NCBI GenBank assembly: GCA_018697195.1
Contig: CM031858.1
Span: 125,132,594-125,196,593 of the forward strand
Source: Certhia americana
Lineage: Eukaryota; Chordata; Aves; Passeriformes; Certhiidae
Direction of reading: 5' to 3'
Length of the DNA: 64,000 bases
Under the pieces are notes generated by a model. That model saw nothing but the letters and a program-made list of their open reading frames with translations, searched no databases and had not been told where the DNA came from. This document shows positions 41,839-54,700 of the stretch, piece by piece (within the stretch, counting starts at the first letter, position 1; every line of letters starts with the position of its first letter). Position numbers and translations under genes: made by a program.

Positions 41839-44800
41839 CTAAGGCATAAAGGAAAATATTAATATAAACCCTTTGCTGACAGCAGTTGTGTCTGCTGAAG
41901 TAACCTCCGAGGTCAATGAAAATCCATGTTTTACATCTCTACATATTTGCAGAACTTTCAGAGCAAACAGCAAAGCTATTTTTATATTACAAAAAGAGTT
42001 ATTTCTATTTTAACAGCTTTAAACTTCAGTAAGTGGCATTTAATGATGAAAAGATTGCAGAATTAAGCTTGGCTTCCACAAACAAATTTACTATCCTTGG
42101 TGTTATTGCTGGCTTTTCAGAAATATTAGCCCCACCTAGTTTTTACATCATGTCCCACCAACACTTTCAAATTTTCCAAGTAGTAAGGGTTTCTTGTGTA
42201 GAAGCAGAAGTAGCCTGGCTATTTCAAAGGTCAGGCTTCTGGCCTAAAAAACTTTGCTCTTCTGAATCGTAAAATATTTCTCTTGACCCTCTCACCCCAG
42301 TGGCCTTCAGTGGTTGCTGATGACTCACAGCCACAGGATGCATGCAACAAAGGCGACAGGATGTTAAAAAAATACTTCCTTGGTCTGCAAAAGATGAGGA
42401 GTCCTCCACAACCCTGTATGAGGCAAGGGGCAGACAACAGGATGCTGACAGAAGAGGCACCTTACCTCTCTGCTTTATGAAAAGAATTTAATAATTATAA
42501 AATCTTACACAGAAATACAGCTATGAGGAGATACAAAAACAAATCAACCTTCCCACATAAAGCGAGGTTTCAAGAGAGCTGGAGATGGACTTTTTACAGG
42601 GGTATGTAGTGGCAGAACAAGGGGGAATGGCTTTAAACTGAGAGAAGAGAGGTTTAGATTAGATATTAGGAAGAAATTCTTTACCATCATGGTGGTGAGG
42701 CATTGGAACAGGTTTCCCAGAGAAGTTGTGGATGCCCCATCCATGGAAATGTTCAAGGCCAGACTGGATGGGGCTTTGGGTAACCAGGTCTAGTGGAAGG
42801 TGTCCTTGTTCGTGACAGTGGGTTGGAACTAGATGACCTCTAAGGTTCCTTTCAACCCAAACCATTCTATGATTCTACATATGAGAACTTATAAAAAAAG
42901 ACAGTAAAAACAAGCTAACATGTAAAAGTGTAATGCTGCTGACTTCAAACAAGTTGCCAAATTTAGTTTGATTCCAATTTTTAAAAACTTTAATTAAAAA
43001 AGTGAAATCTTAATTTTAATAGCGACCCTTTCAACTAGAGTCCCTAAAATGTTTTATCTCTCTGGCTTGGCCAAGATAGTGAAAACGAAAGAGCTGTTTC
43101 AGGGACAGCAGTACCCTGCTTGTAAATTTTTGTTTCCATTTCACAGGTTTCTATTATTTTTAAACCTTGTTCCTTTTATGAACAATAACCTTGAGACCAG
43201 TACATATGCTGTCAGTTTATGGCAAGTCTGCCAATATAGTCACTTTAACGACAAGTTGCTGTATGCAACAATATTTATGTCCTTCCAGCTGTTTTCTAAG
43301 CTTGGTTTCCTTTTTCTCTCCTTTAATTTGTCTCATTATTCAAAGAGTAAGCCAAAATTGATAGTCTGGTTAGAAACGTACTGAAGGCTGTATCCTTCTG
43401 ACCTTTAGCAGTATACAAGGAACATGAACTTACCACCACCATCTTCCCATCAACAAGTCTTCTCTTTATCGTGGTCTCTTTGCCATTCCACTTCTGCACT
43501 TGCACCAGTGACCCTTTCTCCAAGGTTACAACACTCTGCAAATTCCAAGAGAAGAGTTTTAAACTGCTGGCTGAGCTTTGAAGATTAGAGTAGCAATTAA
43601 CTTTCCGTTCAGCAAGATACATGCTCTGGGATAATGACATGCTCAATAACATTATATTCAGCACTATACTGTTTCTTCTTTCAGTGCTTTATTTCAATAG
43701 TTTGGAAAGCTCAAGGTGCACTAAGGGAGTAGGTAAAATTTCCCCTGGTGTTCTAGGAGATGTTCAGGCCATTCAGAGATCATCAGTCCCCTTACCTTGA
43801 CTTTCCGGTCATCTGCTGTTGTTTCATCAAACTGCTGGCCCAGTTTGAAAGAGATGCTTGTATTTTTGAAGGTGCTTTCAGTTCTGATGGTCACTATGTC
43901 ACCTTTCATACTGATAATCACATCAGGCCTTGCCAGGCCACCTAGTTTCCGGGTAGCTAAGCCCACTCCTAGAAATCAAAACCAAAACAATCATTACATT
44001 CTAGAAGCAAGAAACTTAGTATCCTTTCAAGATTCTTCAGTGGAAGAATAAGGAAGAGTTTCTTCTAGAATACTTAAATGCCTGAATTGGATGAAACACT
44101 AATTCTTTAGATGAGACACTTGAGATGAGACAGAGGTAGGAATGGGAATCTCAGCATTCAGGGGCCGAGGCAGCTCCAGCTGATAAGAGGGCGCCTTCAG
44201 CAAGAAGTAAAGATATACAGCGTTATAGAACTGTGCACATTTAGCTAAGACAAAACATGGTTGGTTTCAAATCTGCATTAATTTCATATAGATAGAATAA
44301 TTAGAAAAATTCAGAGGAAGAGTCTGGTTTTCATAGAAGTTTGTGAAATTCCTTTTAAAAAAAATCCTTGAGAAATCTGAGGATTTGTACCTTTGTTAAT
44401 AGCTGCAAGGAAGAAACTGGACACTGAACTGCCAATATGCTGGTGTGTTTTCATTAAAACATACTGAAGGCTGGGTAATTCCTAAGTTAATAACATCCCT
44501 TAAGGATCTTTGCATATAAACCTCAGTGAAAAGCATGAAATGTAAAAAACGTTGAGGTATAAGGGTGGAAAGCTGCAAAGAGTTTCCAGGAAAATCCCAT
44601 ACCAAAAGCTTTTTGTATTGCCTAGTCCTTTCCAGTCCAGTTCATTGTCTACAGACTATGAGGCTTGGGGTAAGTAGGAATGAAGCCACTGGTGATGATT
44701 GCTGCTTCATAAAAGCAGAAAAGGGATAGCTACAGTTAGGACCTTTGTTAATGCTATGCCATGCTCAGATAAAAAGGTCTGTAAAAAAGGGTATAAAGTT

Positions 44801-45566
44801 ATCTGCGAAGTATAGAACTATTTGCATTAATTATTCCATACTAAGCAATTTCATTCAGATGTTCAGAAAAGTATCTGCAGCTGGACCTTCCTCCCACATT
44901 CACCCTGACTAATTAATTAACTGCAATTCTTTTGTTATTCAGTCTAACATTTCAAATAAAGGGAATCAGTGAATCATTTATATGGCAAAAGAAATGCTGT
45001 AGCTGACTGTCTGTGAACTTGGCATACAGGAATGAAGGCAGCATTAAAATGAAAAACAATGCTTAATTTGTTACATTCCTGGCATTCTTCAGTAACAGAT
45101 AGATTCATTCATAGTATTTAGATGTCTGAAACTACAGTGTCATGAGACATCAGCTCCATTATACATTGTAAATTATCATAAGTCACAAGTTTAATATGCA
45201 ACCAAGAGGAAACATAAAAAAAATCTGTATCTCCATAGAGTACTCTCATGACAGAAAAACATATTAGATCAGTTCATATCAGTTAGACGGAAGTAAATCT
45301 ATAATAGTAATTCATCACTTACCTTTTTCAATTTAGATGCTAAAAAAAAAAATTAAGTTCTGTTAGAAGAGCAATCAAGTGCTTTTTCTTGGCCAGGAAG
45401 AAGGCATAATCCATGAACAGAAATTTCCCAAATGAAACTTACTAACAAAAAAACCCCCAACCAACCAAAAAACAAAACCACAGCATTTCTCACCCAATTC
45501 TTTCATATAGTCATCAAAATTTTCACTGGAGATGAGTTTCCAGGTTCCTACAAATCGGTTACACAT
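41788..45566 (-). CDS. PMP2: PMP2 (FABP8), myelin P2 / fatty-acid-binding protein 8
   Basis: Four coding exons join to a 132-residue cytosolic lipid-binding protein: exon 1 45,494-45,566, exon 2 43,796-43,968, exon 3 43,434-43,535, exon 4 41,788-41,838 (399 nt with stop). All junctions are GT/AG, and the lengths 73/173/102/51 nt are the standard FABP plan. Introns are 1,525, 260 and 1,595 bp. Residues 7-24 fit the FABP signature (G7, W9, N16-F17, Y20). R107, R127 and Y129, which bind the fatty-acid carboxylate in this subfamily, are present, as is portal Phe58. The segments 'RKLGGL' and '[16 protein letters not shown]', and the end '[13 protein letters not shown]', fit PMP2 better than FABP4. 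In mammals PMP2 stacks with membranes in peripheral myelin and carries fatty acids. Oddity: residue 118 is Tyr, where mammalian P2 has a Cys that can pair with Cys125. The start is the first ATG (ACCATGT context) after the promoter. Confidence 0.93.
42566..42878 (+). mobile_element. CR1 LINE copy inside PMP2 intron 3
   Basis: Sense-strand CR1 3' region, running from 'gagagctggagatggacttt' through 'ggcattggaacaggtttccc' and 'tggaaatgttcaaggccaga' to the terminal 'accattctatgattctac'. It is 5'-truncated with an intact 3' end, lies antisense to PMP2, and adds about 310 bp to the 1.6-kb intron. Confidence 0.92.
43434..43535 (-). CDS. PMP2: PMP2 exon 3
   Basis: Encodes residues 83-116 in phase 0, with Trp98 and Arg107. 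The acceptor is TTTGCAG|AGT and the donor GTG|GTAAGT. Confidence 0.93.
43796..43968 (-). CDS. PMP2: PMP2 exon 2
   Basis: Encodes residues 25-82, including the second lid helix and strands B-E, with portal Phe58 and the conserved '[10 protein letters not shown]' segment. The acceptor is TTTCTAG|GA and the donor AAG|GTAAG. Confidence 0.93.
45494..45566 (-). CDS. PMP2: PMP2 exon 1 (coding part)
   Basis: Encodes residues 1-24 and the first base of Gly25 ([17 protein letters not shown]..., helix-turn-helix lid start). The donor is G|GTGAG. Confidence 0.93.
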
Positions 45567-45674
45567 GGTACAGGCTTTGTGAGGCACTGGTCCTGCAGGG
45601 AGAAGCAGTGGTCACAACAGCTCTTGTTGGCAGTCAGAGAGCTAGTGTGCCCAGCTGAGATGTAGTGGTCTCCC

Positions 45675-45715
45675 TTTAAAGAGTTCTGGTCCCCGTGGTG
45701 TCGGGGTTGGCCAAT
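45675..45715 (-). promoter_or_regulatory. PMP2: PMP2 core promoter: inverted CCAAT box and TTTAAA box
   Basis: On the coding strand ATTGG (complement of CCAAT at 45,711-45,715) lies 30 bp upstream of CTTTAAAG (TTTAAA at 45,675-45,680), a TATA-like element about 110 bp before the ATG. Transcription would be expected to start about 25-30 bp further on, near 45,650. FABP4 has the same arrangement. Confidence 0.55.
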
Positions 45716-46019
45716 GGGGGAGGCAGTACCAGGGAGAGACAATGTGCACCTTGTCCAAGGCAGCTGTGCCAGGGCCAAGGCTCTGGGTGACGCTGCCTTG
45801 GCTTCCTGCACTGAATACACCAGGACACAAGGGGCACATGGGGATGGGCATGGGATGCTGGCGCTGCACCCACACAGCAGACAGGGCACACTGCAGTGGG
45901 GTGTCAGTAGCACAGAGACAAACAAGTACAGGAGCACTGCCTCCCTACAGAACCCAGCTCCGACTGTCCCTACAATGTTATTGTCCTGCTATCACCATGT
46001 AGAACAGAAATCTATAACA

Positions 46020-46350
46020 ACTATCTCATCCAACTGACTGACCAATCCAGGGCTGACCAAAAGTTACAGCATGTTGTTAAGCCATTGTCCAAATGCCTCT
46101 TAAACACTGACAGTCCTGGGACTTTGACCACCTCTCTAGGAAGCAGGCTTCAGTGTATGACCACTCTCTCACTAAAGAAATGCCTCCTAATGACAAATCT
46201 GAACCTCCCTTGACACAGCTTTGAACCTTTCCTATCCCTGGACACCAGGGAGAAGAGATCAGCACCTCCCCTCCACTTCTCCTCCTCAGGAAGCTGTAGA
46301 GTGTTACCACTGTTGTCATCACCTCGGTTCTAGTGAGATAAATCAAAGCC
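46020..46350 (-). mobile_element. CR1 LINE fragment upstream of PMP2
   Basis: Antisense CR1 text, including 'aaatgcctcttaaacactga', 'ccacctctctaggaagcagg' and 'ccctggacaccagggagaag'. It lacks the CR1 3' terminus and is diverged. The edges are approximate. It may belong to the same insertion as 46,945-47,128. Confidence 0.75.
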
Positions 46351-46944
46351 ATGTGGATTGTGTGAAGCAACTGTCAAGGAGATGATGTACAGTGGTTTAT
46401 TGTTGTTTTTTTTTTTACTTTCATGATCCATCCTGAAAAGGGTCTGTATTTTTTATCATTTAAAAGCAGAACTGAATTATACTGTTCTGTTTTCTCCCTT
46501 CGCATCAGAGAAATAACCCCAAGCTGTGGGTTCTTCCCTGCACATATTCCAAACAGGATCACAAATAGAAGAAGCAGAGAATATTTGCTGGCTCCATTTT
46601 AGATCTGGGCATATTCAGAAGATCAGTGCATCAATGGAAATCAGCTCTTGTGCTTGACAGGTGGATGGCATGAAAAGAGGCTAACTCATTAAAGGGATTA
46701 TTCTTAGTTCAAACTCACTTGGTGAGAGGCAAGAAGCTTTGATGACTTGGGAGAGGGACATATTCTGTTTTCTTTTTGTCTTTCCGCACATGGGTAGTTG
46801 ATCCACCATAAGGTGAAAGGAGGATTTAAGCCAGCACAATCATATCAGGCATTCCATTCAAATGTGTCCTGCTATTGTCAGACCTCCTCAGGTTTCTGTG
46901 CTTCCATGAAGAGATGCCATGACATCCTTGGGTTCATGTATTGC

Positions 46945-47128
46945 TTGTACTGTGGAGCCCTGAACTGGACCCAGCATTCCTGCTGTGGCCTGCTCAGTGC
47001 TGAATAGTAGGGAAGGATAATCTCCTTCAACCTCCAACACTCCTAATGCAGCCCAGGACATCACTCACCCTTTGCTGCCGACACATGTCCACCTTAGCAT
47101 ACACCAGGACTCCCAGAACATTTTCTGC
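46945..47128 (-). mobile_element. CR1 LINE fragment
   Basis: Antisense CR1 downstream segment ('gtggcctgctcagtgctgaa', 'aatgcagcccaggacatcac', 'cacatgtccaccttagcata'). It has the same strand and the expected order relative to the 46,020-46,350 piece. The roughly 600 bp between them were either inserted later or are too diverged to recognise. Confidence 0.65.
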
Positions 47129-50100
47129 CAAATCAAAATTGAAAGATTCGAGTTTTCAGCATTTAAAGCTGTTTTGTTTTTTTATTTAAGTCCACATTTA
47201 TAGCCATTGTCTAATGGTTGCTAAACAACACACACAAAGAACAAATCCATAAACCACATGTATATGTGACAGGCAGGAATTTAAAGCGTTATAATTCCAG
47301 ACACCTCAAACTGTCTGAAACTACTTAATGCAAGACCACATCAGATGTAATTCTGTCCTTCCCCTCACTAAACCATCTTCCCAGAGAAAATCATTGCTTG
47401 ACACATGCAAAGATTAGGGGCTTCTTTCCAGCTTGGGTGAACAATAGTTATCTGTTTGCCTTTTTTGTATGACTCTAATTTCTGGGTTATGGTGACCCAT
47501 AAAGACTCTTTAGATCTATATTTTAAGGACAGAGACACTGGGATTATAGGCTGTGGGACCAGATTTCTTGTGTTTAGAGTTGAAAGAATGAGATGGAAAT
47601 GGTGGTGTGCCAAGGAGGGTGAGGTCTGGGTCCTGACTTGAAAGCTGTCCTAAGGAAGAAGAGGAACACACTGGAACAGGTAGATGATAGTCTGAGGAGT
47701 GAAATTGTTGTAGTCTTTGGTTTATATGGTGGTTGTGGGAAATAAGAAAGTCTTCAGTTACATATTTTGGTGGCATATACAAAATATTTTTAAACCCCTC
47801 AGTCATAACATCGGCAGGGGAAGCTGAACAGAGCTTCCCTTGCTGCACAGGTCTAATGACAGTTCATGAGGGGAGCAAAAGTCTGAAGTGATTGAAAATA
47901 TAAACAAGGCAGGGAACTCTTTCTATCCCACAGTAGGAAGCAGATGCTGTATCTGTAATAAATAAATAAATGCCAGTCTTTGAAGGTGTCCACACAAAAC
48001 TCTTCTAAAGCAGAGATGCATAATATCACATTTTGTATAAAGAATGGCTAACGCTTTTATCCTATCTCTGGAAATAAGAAAACTACTTCTAAATGAAATT
48101 ATCCATCATTTTCAAGAAATAAAATTAAAATATTCTACCATCGCTCCTCAAACATTCTTTGTTCCTTTATTTAATTGTCCTATCCACATAAAGGCATTTT
48201 AACAAGACAAGGCTGCTGCCTTTGTGAAATGAAAGCTGATTGGGATGTTGTAAAATCAGGCCCAAAGAAATTGAAGAAGAGCAAATTAGTCAGAATAGAA
48301 CAGCTACACTGCAGTAACAGTAACCTTAAGAACAAAAGTAACAGAGAATTATTTATTCAGACAAAACCCCAGTCTTAAGCAGTTTCAAACAATGTTGACA
48401 TTGCTACCATCTATCTCTTTGTCACTAAGAAAAATCAGTACCTTCATTTAAAGGACTTACAGTTTAAAAGGAAAAAGAGCAGGGAATTATATTTTTGTAG
48501 AAATAATTGTGGAAATCAATCTTTTCTTGAAGTTTAAAGGGGAAAAAAGTGTCAAGGATTGTGAGTACATATGATAAGGGAGAGCCTTGATCCCTTTATT
48601 TTGCTTATGGTTGACATAAAACAGGATTTAAAACATTGAACTTGGAGATTGTGAAGAAGCACAAGACTTGATAGAAATAGAGAACTGAAAATTCAGAGAC
48701 TATTTAGAAATAAAGATACTATTCAAAGAAATACAGAAAGTAAATTTGTGTGAATTTCTTTAAAGGAAATATGATCTAGGCAAATTCAAGGCCAAAAACA
48801 GTCTAGATTCCCAGGGGAGCAATGAAGAAAACAGAAATAGAAAGGGAGAACAGAGGTCAAAGGGGGACTTGCTGTGAGGACACCAAGGATGTTTTAGCAT
48901 TGACTCCATGAAGCTGAAGGATCAACCCCCGAAAATGGGGCCAGCAGCCTCCCTTTTCCCTATGGCTTAATTGGAGGGTGCAAATAGCTTCTTGTCCCCT
49001 TAGCTGGAACATCCTACAAGACCAGACTGGGGCAGCTGGGCTGCGGGAACAAATCCAGACTGCGCTGCACACACAGGGCTTGACTGGCCAGGACACAAAA
49101 GTCCTTCAAGTTCTTTCCAGTGAAAATAAATAGTTAAAAGAAAAAGAGATAAACAACTGATAGCTCAATGCTCAGAACAAGCCTTTCCTCATCTTTCTGC
49201 TGAACTGTCAAAAATCTGTAGGCGTGAGTTGCCTTTTCCTTTTGTTGTTCAATAAACTTGTAAAGGAATAGTGAGTGAATATGGTAAGGGGCAGAGATCT
49301 CCTCCTCTCAGCATCCAAGGTGCTTGCTGAGATAAGTGTGCTGCCCATGGGTTTGTAGGGGTTTAGTAAGATCCTTTTTTGGGAGAAAAGAATGCTCTGG
49401 TAACTGACTTTTGGATAATAGTTCATCATGACAGAAGAGAGGGAGGGACCTGTGATGCTCTGCAGGTGAGGACAAGACACTGATCTGACTTTAGCCCTTA
49501 GAAGCATGTGCTCCTACCTCCATCTGGGTCTGAGAGCACACACCTTTTCTTGACAGGGAGGAATCACCTCCATTTATTCAAGCAGTCACAAGACTGCTGC
49601 CATTTTCAGACAATAAACTTAGTCCTTCTTCAGAGAATAAATTCCAAACATATTCATATTCTAAGAAAAGCATCACTAGCACATCCTTATGGTGCTGTCC
49701 CTGTTCAGGTTTGTAGACAGAATGTCACTTTATTGAAATTTCCAAAAATTGAAGTTTTAAGTGTCTTTATTCATTCACAAAGTTCAAAGTCATTCACCAG
49801 GTACCAAAATAAATAATGATGTTTTTAGAAGAAATTACCCTTTGCTGAAATATTAGGCTGTGAATGTTAAAATTGTAACTGCTGGCTGCATTCAAAATGT
49901 AAGATTTCTGGAAAATGAAATCTGCTATATGAGTACTGAAATATTGGAAATTTTGCCTCTGACGGAATATGTCCAAATCTGTGGATGATAGAATACTATG
50001 GGCTGATATTTAATAGCAATTGTAGTTGATTTAAGTCAATGATTCTGCTTCTTATAATCATCACTCTCATGTAGATTTTCTACTTCTAAACAGTAGTTGC

Positions 50101-51498
50101 ATCCTAACTCTTATAAATAATTTTGGTTTTGTTAAGTGCTAAGTACTGTATATATGGAAGATACATATATTCTGATGTGTTCTTCTATCCCCTATGCAAC
50201 TGCTGTTCTCTAAATTGGTGAGATTTCACAAACAATGAAACCAAGGTGAAAACACAGGAGTTGCTTGTTCATGGTTATTTCAACACTTTCTGCAGAATTT
50301 ACTGATAGTCTTTGGCATCACTTTTAAATGACTCCTCAGCTTGTGCACATTGTTAAAGTACTTCCATTTCCCTATCCTGTCATATAAATAGTGCAAAAAC
50401 TTGGGAACAACCTGAGTTATGCGGAGGAAAGTTCAAGTGAATGGGAGGTCTCTGCTGCTAGCAGCAGGGACTCAGCACCATCACCTCTAACAGCTGAATT
50501 CAGGAATGTCAGGAATATGTGGAATTTGGTTCAGAGATCTTTATCATTTGAGATATGGTCCTTTTCCCATTTAGTGGTAAAGGCACACATTTTTATACTT
50601 ATTGACGAGGTTTTCCCTAGAAATCTAATTTTTAAAATTTTTGTCCTTAATTTAAGCCCTCACGGGTGTAGAAATCATGGTTTTTGTAGATGCCAAGTTT
50701 TGAAATAGGAGACCAGGCCTATGGGCAGAAGTTCAAAAATAAGCAGAGGTGAAGAACATGGTGTCCCAAAGGGCTTTGCATCTAGAAAGGCTCATGCTCC
50801 CAAGACTGATCAAGCCTAATGAGCTAGTAGAAAATGCATGTAGATAATAAAGGAGGTTGTACCATCAGCAAACCTGCGCAGACTTTTAGTAAACATGGAT
50901 GTTTTTTTAAGCTATGTTTCTTAATTCAAGGCTTTTAGCCTATCTAGGTAAAAATGAGTTGTTCAAGACAGTAAAATTGACAAAATAATCACAGGTGAAA
51001 GCTCTAACTGCTGTGATTTCTCATTTGAGGTGGAAAAGGAGAAGATCAAGCTACTTCAAATGGTCCCCAGCTTTAAAACCATCTGCATTTGTGCACAGAG
51101 GAGGTGCCTGGTTCCCTGCTCATGTTTGGAAGCCAAAACTGGGTATCCACAGCTCATCCTCCTCCCTGTCCCAGGAAGAACCATCTCTGCTTGAAGCTGA
51201 GAAGAGCAGCCCTATCATTCCCCTGGCTGTGCACAGACTCCTTGCAGGGGGCAGCCCACACACAGCATTCACCAGATGATGTTTTTGTGTTCAGGGGCCC
51301 ATCTGCCACTGTGACACGAGTGACACTCACTGGACTGGCTCCGATGCTCTTTCCACAGGGAGATGGGTGACATGGCTGGGTGTGGGAGTGGCTTTCACAC
51401 AGTGCTTCCCTGCACAGCACCCCTTCCCACACTGCATCACCCCCAAGCCCCTTTCTGACAAACTCCAGCATAAGCACACACTGTAGAAAGCAGAACAT
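47129..51498. other. spacer between FABP4 and PMP2
   Basis: About 4.4 kb that in mammals would be the place to look for FABP9. No FABP exon was recognised here on either strand by eye. The part from 51,000 to 51,480, just 3' of FABP4, is GC-richer with overlapping frames on both strands but no recognisable product. Confidence 0.45.
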
Positions 51499-51504
51499 TT
51501 TATT
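51499..51504 (-). terminator. FABP4: FABP4 poly(A) signal
   Basis: TTTATT on the plus strand gives AATAAA on the coding strand, 159 nt after the FABP4 stop. Confidence 0.65.
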
Positions 51505-51663
51505 GAATAGGCACAACAACTTAGACTAAATGCGTGTAACTGCTTTGGGATATATCTGAAAAATAGTACAGTTCTCTTTAAAATAGATTTGTGGGGCTTT
51601 TCTCCTTTGGTTAAGTTGTTTTATTACAGCTTTAAGCATTAGTCCTGTGTGAAGGTGGCTTCT

Positions 51664-51714
51664 TCATGCTTTTTCATAAACTCTCTTGCAGGAAACGTTA
51701 TTCATGGTGCATTC
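51664..51714 (-). CDS. FABP4: FABP4 exon 4 (coding part)
   Basis: Encodes residues 117-132 and TGA. The acceptor is TTTCCAG|GAA. Carries Cys118, Cys125, Arg127 and Tyr129. Confidence 0.94.
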   Translation of the reverse strand, partial: ECTMNNVSCKRVYEKA

Positions 51715-54700
51715 CTGGAAAGAAAAGATAACTCAATAAGCTTTTAACTCTTAGTAAATGCTTTTTAGTCAGAAGGTAGAAAATTACTTATCTATTTGGA
51801 AGCAGTTTAAGAAAAATTTACATTTCTCCGCCTCTAAAGGCAATTGCTATAAGAGTGAAACTCAGTTTTGAGAGCTTCAGCAACAGAAGACTAAAAAAAA
51901 GCATAGAAGTGAAAGAATTTTCAAGAACTGCTGTACTGACCCCCAGGAGATTTCTAATCTTATCTTAAAAACCTCTAAAGAAGGTGCCTAGGACTTCTGT
52001 GGAGGCTGACTGGACCCTGAAGCTGGGCATTAACCTTTCCTTCCTTCACCTTTTGCAGTTGTGCCTTGTTTTCTTCACAGACATGAGCACAACACATACA
52101 CACACAAAGAGCTGCTAGTGTCAGCCTCTGAATGTTAGGCTATGTCCTCATCTATTTTTCAGTTAGAGCAAACTCTGTTTTGTTCAATCTTTCTTAATGG
52201 AGTTGTTATTAAAAATTATTTCTATTTCTTCTCCTCTGGTCTCTATCCAAAGAAATTTAAATATTGAATTTATGGACACATTATTTTTCCCTAGGGGAGG
52301 GCAGAACTCTTCAGGAATTTTGTGTATGTGTATTATTTTGCAGCATGTAGGAATCTCAGCTGCCTTTTATGAACACAGATTTAAGTCCTGTTCCAGATTC
52401 TTCAAAGAGTGTTTGCTAAAACTGCAGAGCAGAGCTGGGAAGCCCCAGAATGTAGGTGGGCCCTACTTGCACCAAGTCAAGCACAATAGTCTCTGACCAG
52501 ATAAAACCAACCAACAGAGCTTGGACACATGTTTTCTTACTCTAACATCATATTTTTAATGCAGTTGTAGGTGATGCATAGCAGGATTACCACAGATGAC
52601 TCTAAGCCTCTGCTGAAGATGAGCAGGAGTCTTCTGCATCAGCCTAGAGTGGATGTATTTAATGTGGGCTTTTCTAATACTTCTTCTATACTGTCCAGGA
52701 CTTAGAGATTCTGATTTATATATATGTTTCCCCCAACATCATAGGGATGTTGGGTTTTTCTTCCTACACTTTGACAACGATGTCTTGCTATGGAGAACAG
52801 GCACCTCCATAGCACTGCATAACTTTAACAGCCTTTCAGTTTTAGCCTACACTTTAGACTCAATCTAGATTTGGTGAGAGGCTTTTTACCAAGTGCACAG
52901 AGCCCTTTCAGACGCTTTCCCTCCCTGTGTTTGAATCCAAAGTCATACATCAGCTAAACATGAATTCTGCGCACTGAATACAGCAATTAAGTAACAAAAA
53001 TTAACTTACCACCACCAGGTTCCCATCCACCACTTTTCTCTTTATGATAGTCTCTTTTCCATCCCACTTCTGCACCTGGCTCAGCACACCATTGTCTAGG
53101 GTTATGACATTCTACCAAAGTAAAAAAAACAAGGTGTGGCTGTTTCATCAAGTTGCTCTGGTATCAGGAGAAGACTCTCCAGGTCTAAACAGCACTAAAC
53201 ACAAAGCACCCATAACAGTTTTACCTGTGGAGGCCCTGGATGTCAAAATCACATCTCTGCTCTGCTGCTCCCACATCCCTTTTGAGAGATGTAATTGCAA
53301 AATGCCATTTCAGGACTCACCTTTGTTTTTCTGTCATCTGCTGTGGTCTCATCAAACTCTTCACCCAGCTTGAAAGAGACCTCTGTATTTTTGAAGGTAC
53401 TTTCTGTTTTGATGGTTATCACATCACCATTGATGCTGATAGTTACATTAGGCTTGGCCACACCAGCCATCTTCCTGGTAGCAAACCCCACACCTGCAAA
53501 TAAGTTAGGGCACTATGAAATTTTTATCTTTCCTCAATCTTTTTGTCTTATACATTGGAAAAAAACCCCTCAGTACTTTTTCCCCTATTGCTTTCTGAGT
53601 GTTAATCATTCTATATTACAGAGATTCTTTTGTAAAGTCTCAGTTGGTAGTGCTATGGACCAAGCTGGGTGGGTTGATGTAAGGAAATTCTCTATCCTGT
53701 CATTGTCAAAATAGCAAAAGCAGTATTTTGAAGACTGAGATTATATGAATGCCAGATATTTGCACACAGACTTGTTCAGAATAGCTTTCATAGCTCATAC
53801 TCTAAGCTGTGTGCTAGTTGTATCTAAATGTAAATAAGCAGGAATACATGACAGTGCCTGAGCCACGAAAGCAACAAAACAAACAAAGAAGGGAAAAAAA
53901 CCCAAGCTTTTTTATATTTACAAGTGGGTAGGTTGAATATAAGGAAATGATTAAGAAATTGCTGGCAATGTTTATGTCCTGAGTAAAATCTGGAGTAAAG
54001 ATTAAGAGTGCAAAAGTCCCACTCATTGAAAGCTGTCAGCATAAGTTAAAGTATTTTACCCCTAAACTGCAAATACACCCCCCCCCCAGCTTTTTAACAC
54101 GTACTAATTGAATCAGTGCAAGTTACCCCCTGCTTCCTTCTCACTAAGAGAATATTGAAACCTTTCAAATCCCAATTTTAATACTAAGCGAGAAGTCTGC
54201 ACCTTTAGAGGAAAGTGTTAGACATCCAATCTTGCAAGTATCTGCATGAATCCACACAATTGTCTTTGTTAATATTCACTGGAGGCAGCTACAGAATTTC
54301 ATTCAATATAATAGCCGTGGCAATTAACTGGTGTCCTAATCCAGTAGCATTTTAAAGTTGTTTAGGTGTATTGCTCATAGACATAAGGAAACTCACTGCT
54401 TTCTAGCATCACACAATTTGTGTGTCCAAGGATAAAAGCTAATTAATAACACAAAATAATCCAGTGATGTGTTTTACTTCAATTTATAGCACTACTAATA
54501 AGACATGCATAGACTTGGCTTACCTGAAATTATTCCCATCAATAAAAGTTTTTCTGCATTATAGAAATTTAACCCCACTTACTGAAGCAGACAAATTCTC
54601 CAGTTTAAGACTATCTGATCAAAACAGTGGATTAAACCTCCCCAATAAACAGCACAGTCAGAAAAAGCAAGTAAAAGAGTAAAGTTCAAAATTGGTATTC

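Noticed and set aside
45548..46037. Frames of 70-129 codons on both strands just upstream of PMP2
   Set aside because: They run through the PMP2 promoter and exon 1 antisense; GC-rich sequence leaves all frames open and none has a conserved product.
53044..53714. Plus-strand open frames across FABP4 exons 2-3
   Set aside because: Antisense shadows of the real FABP4 exons.
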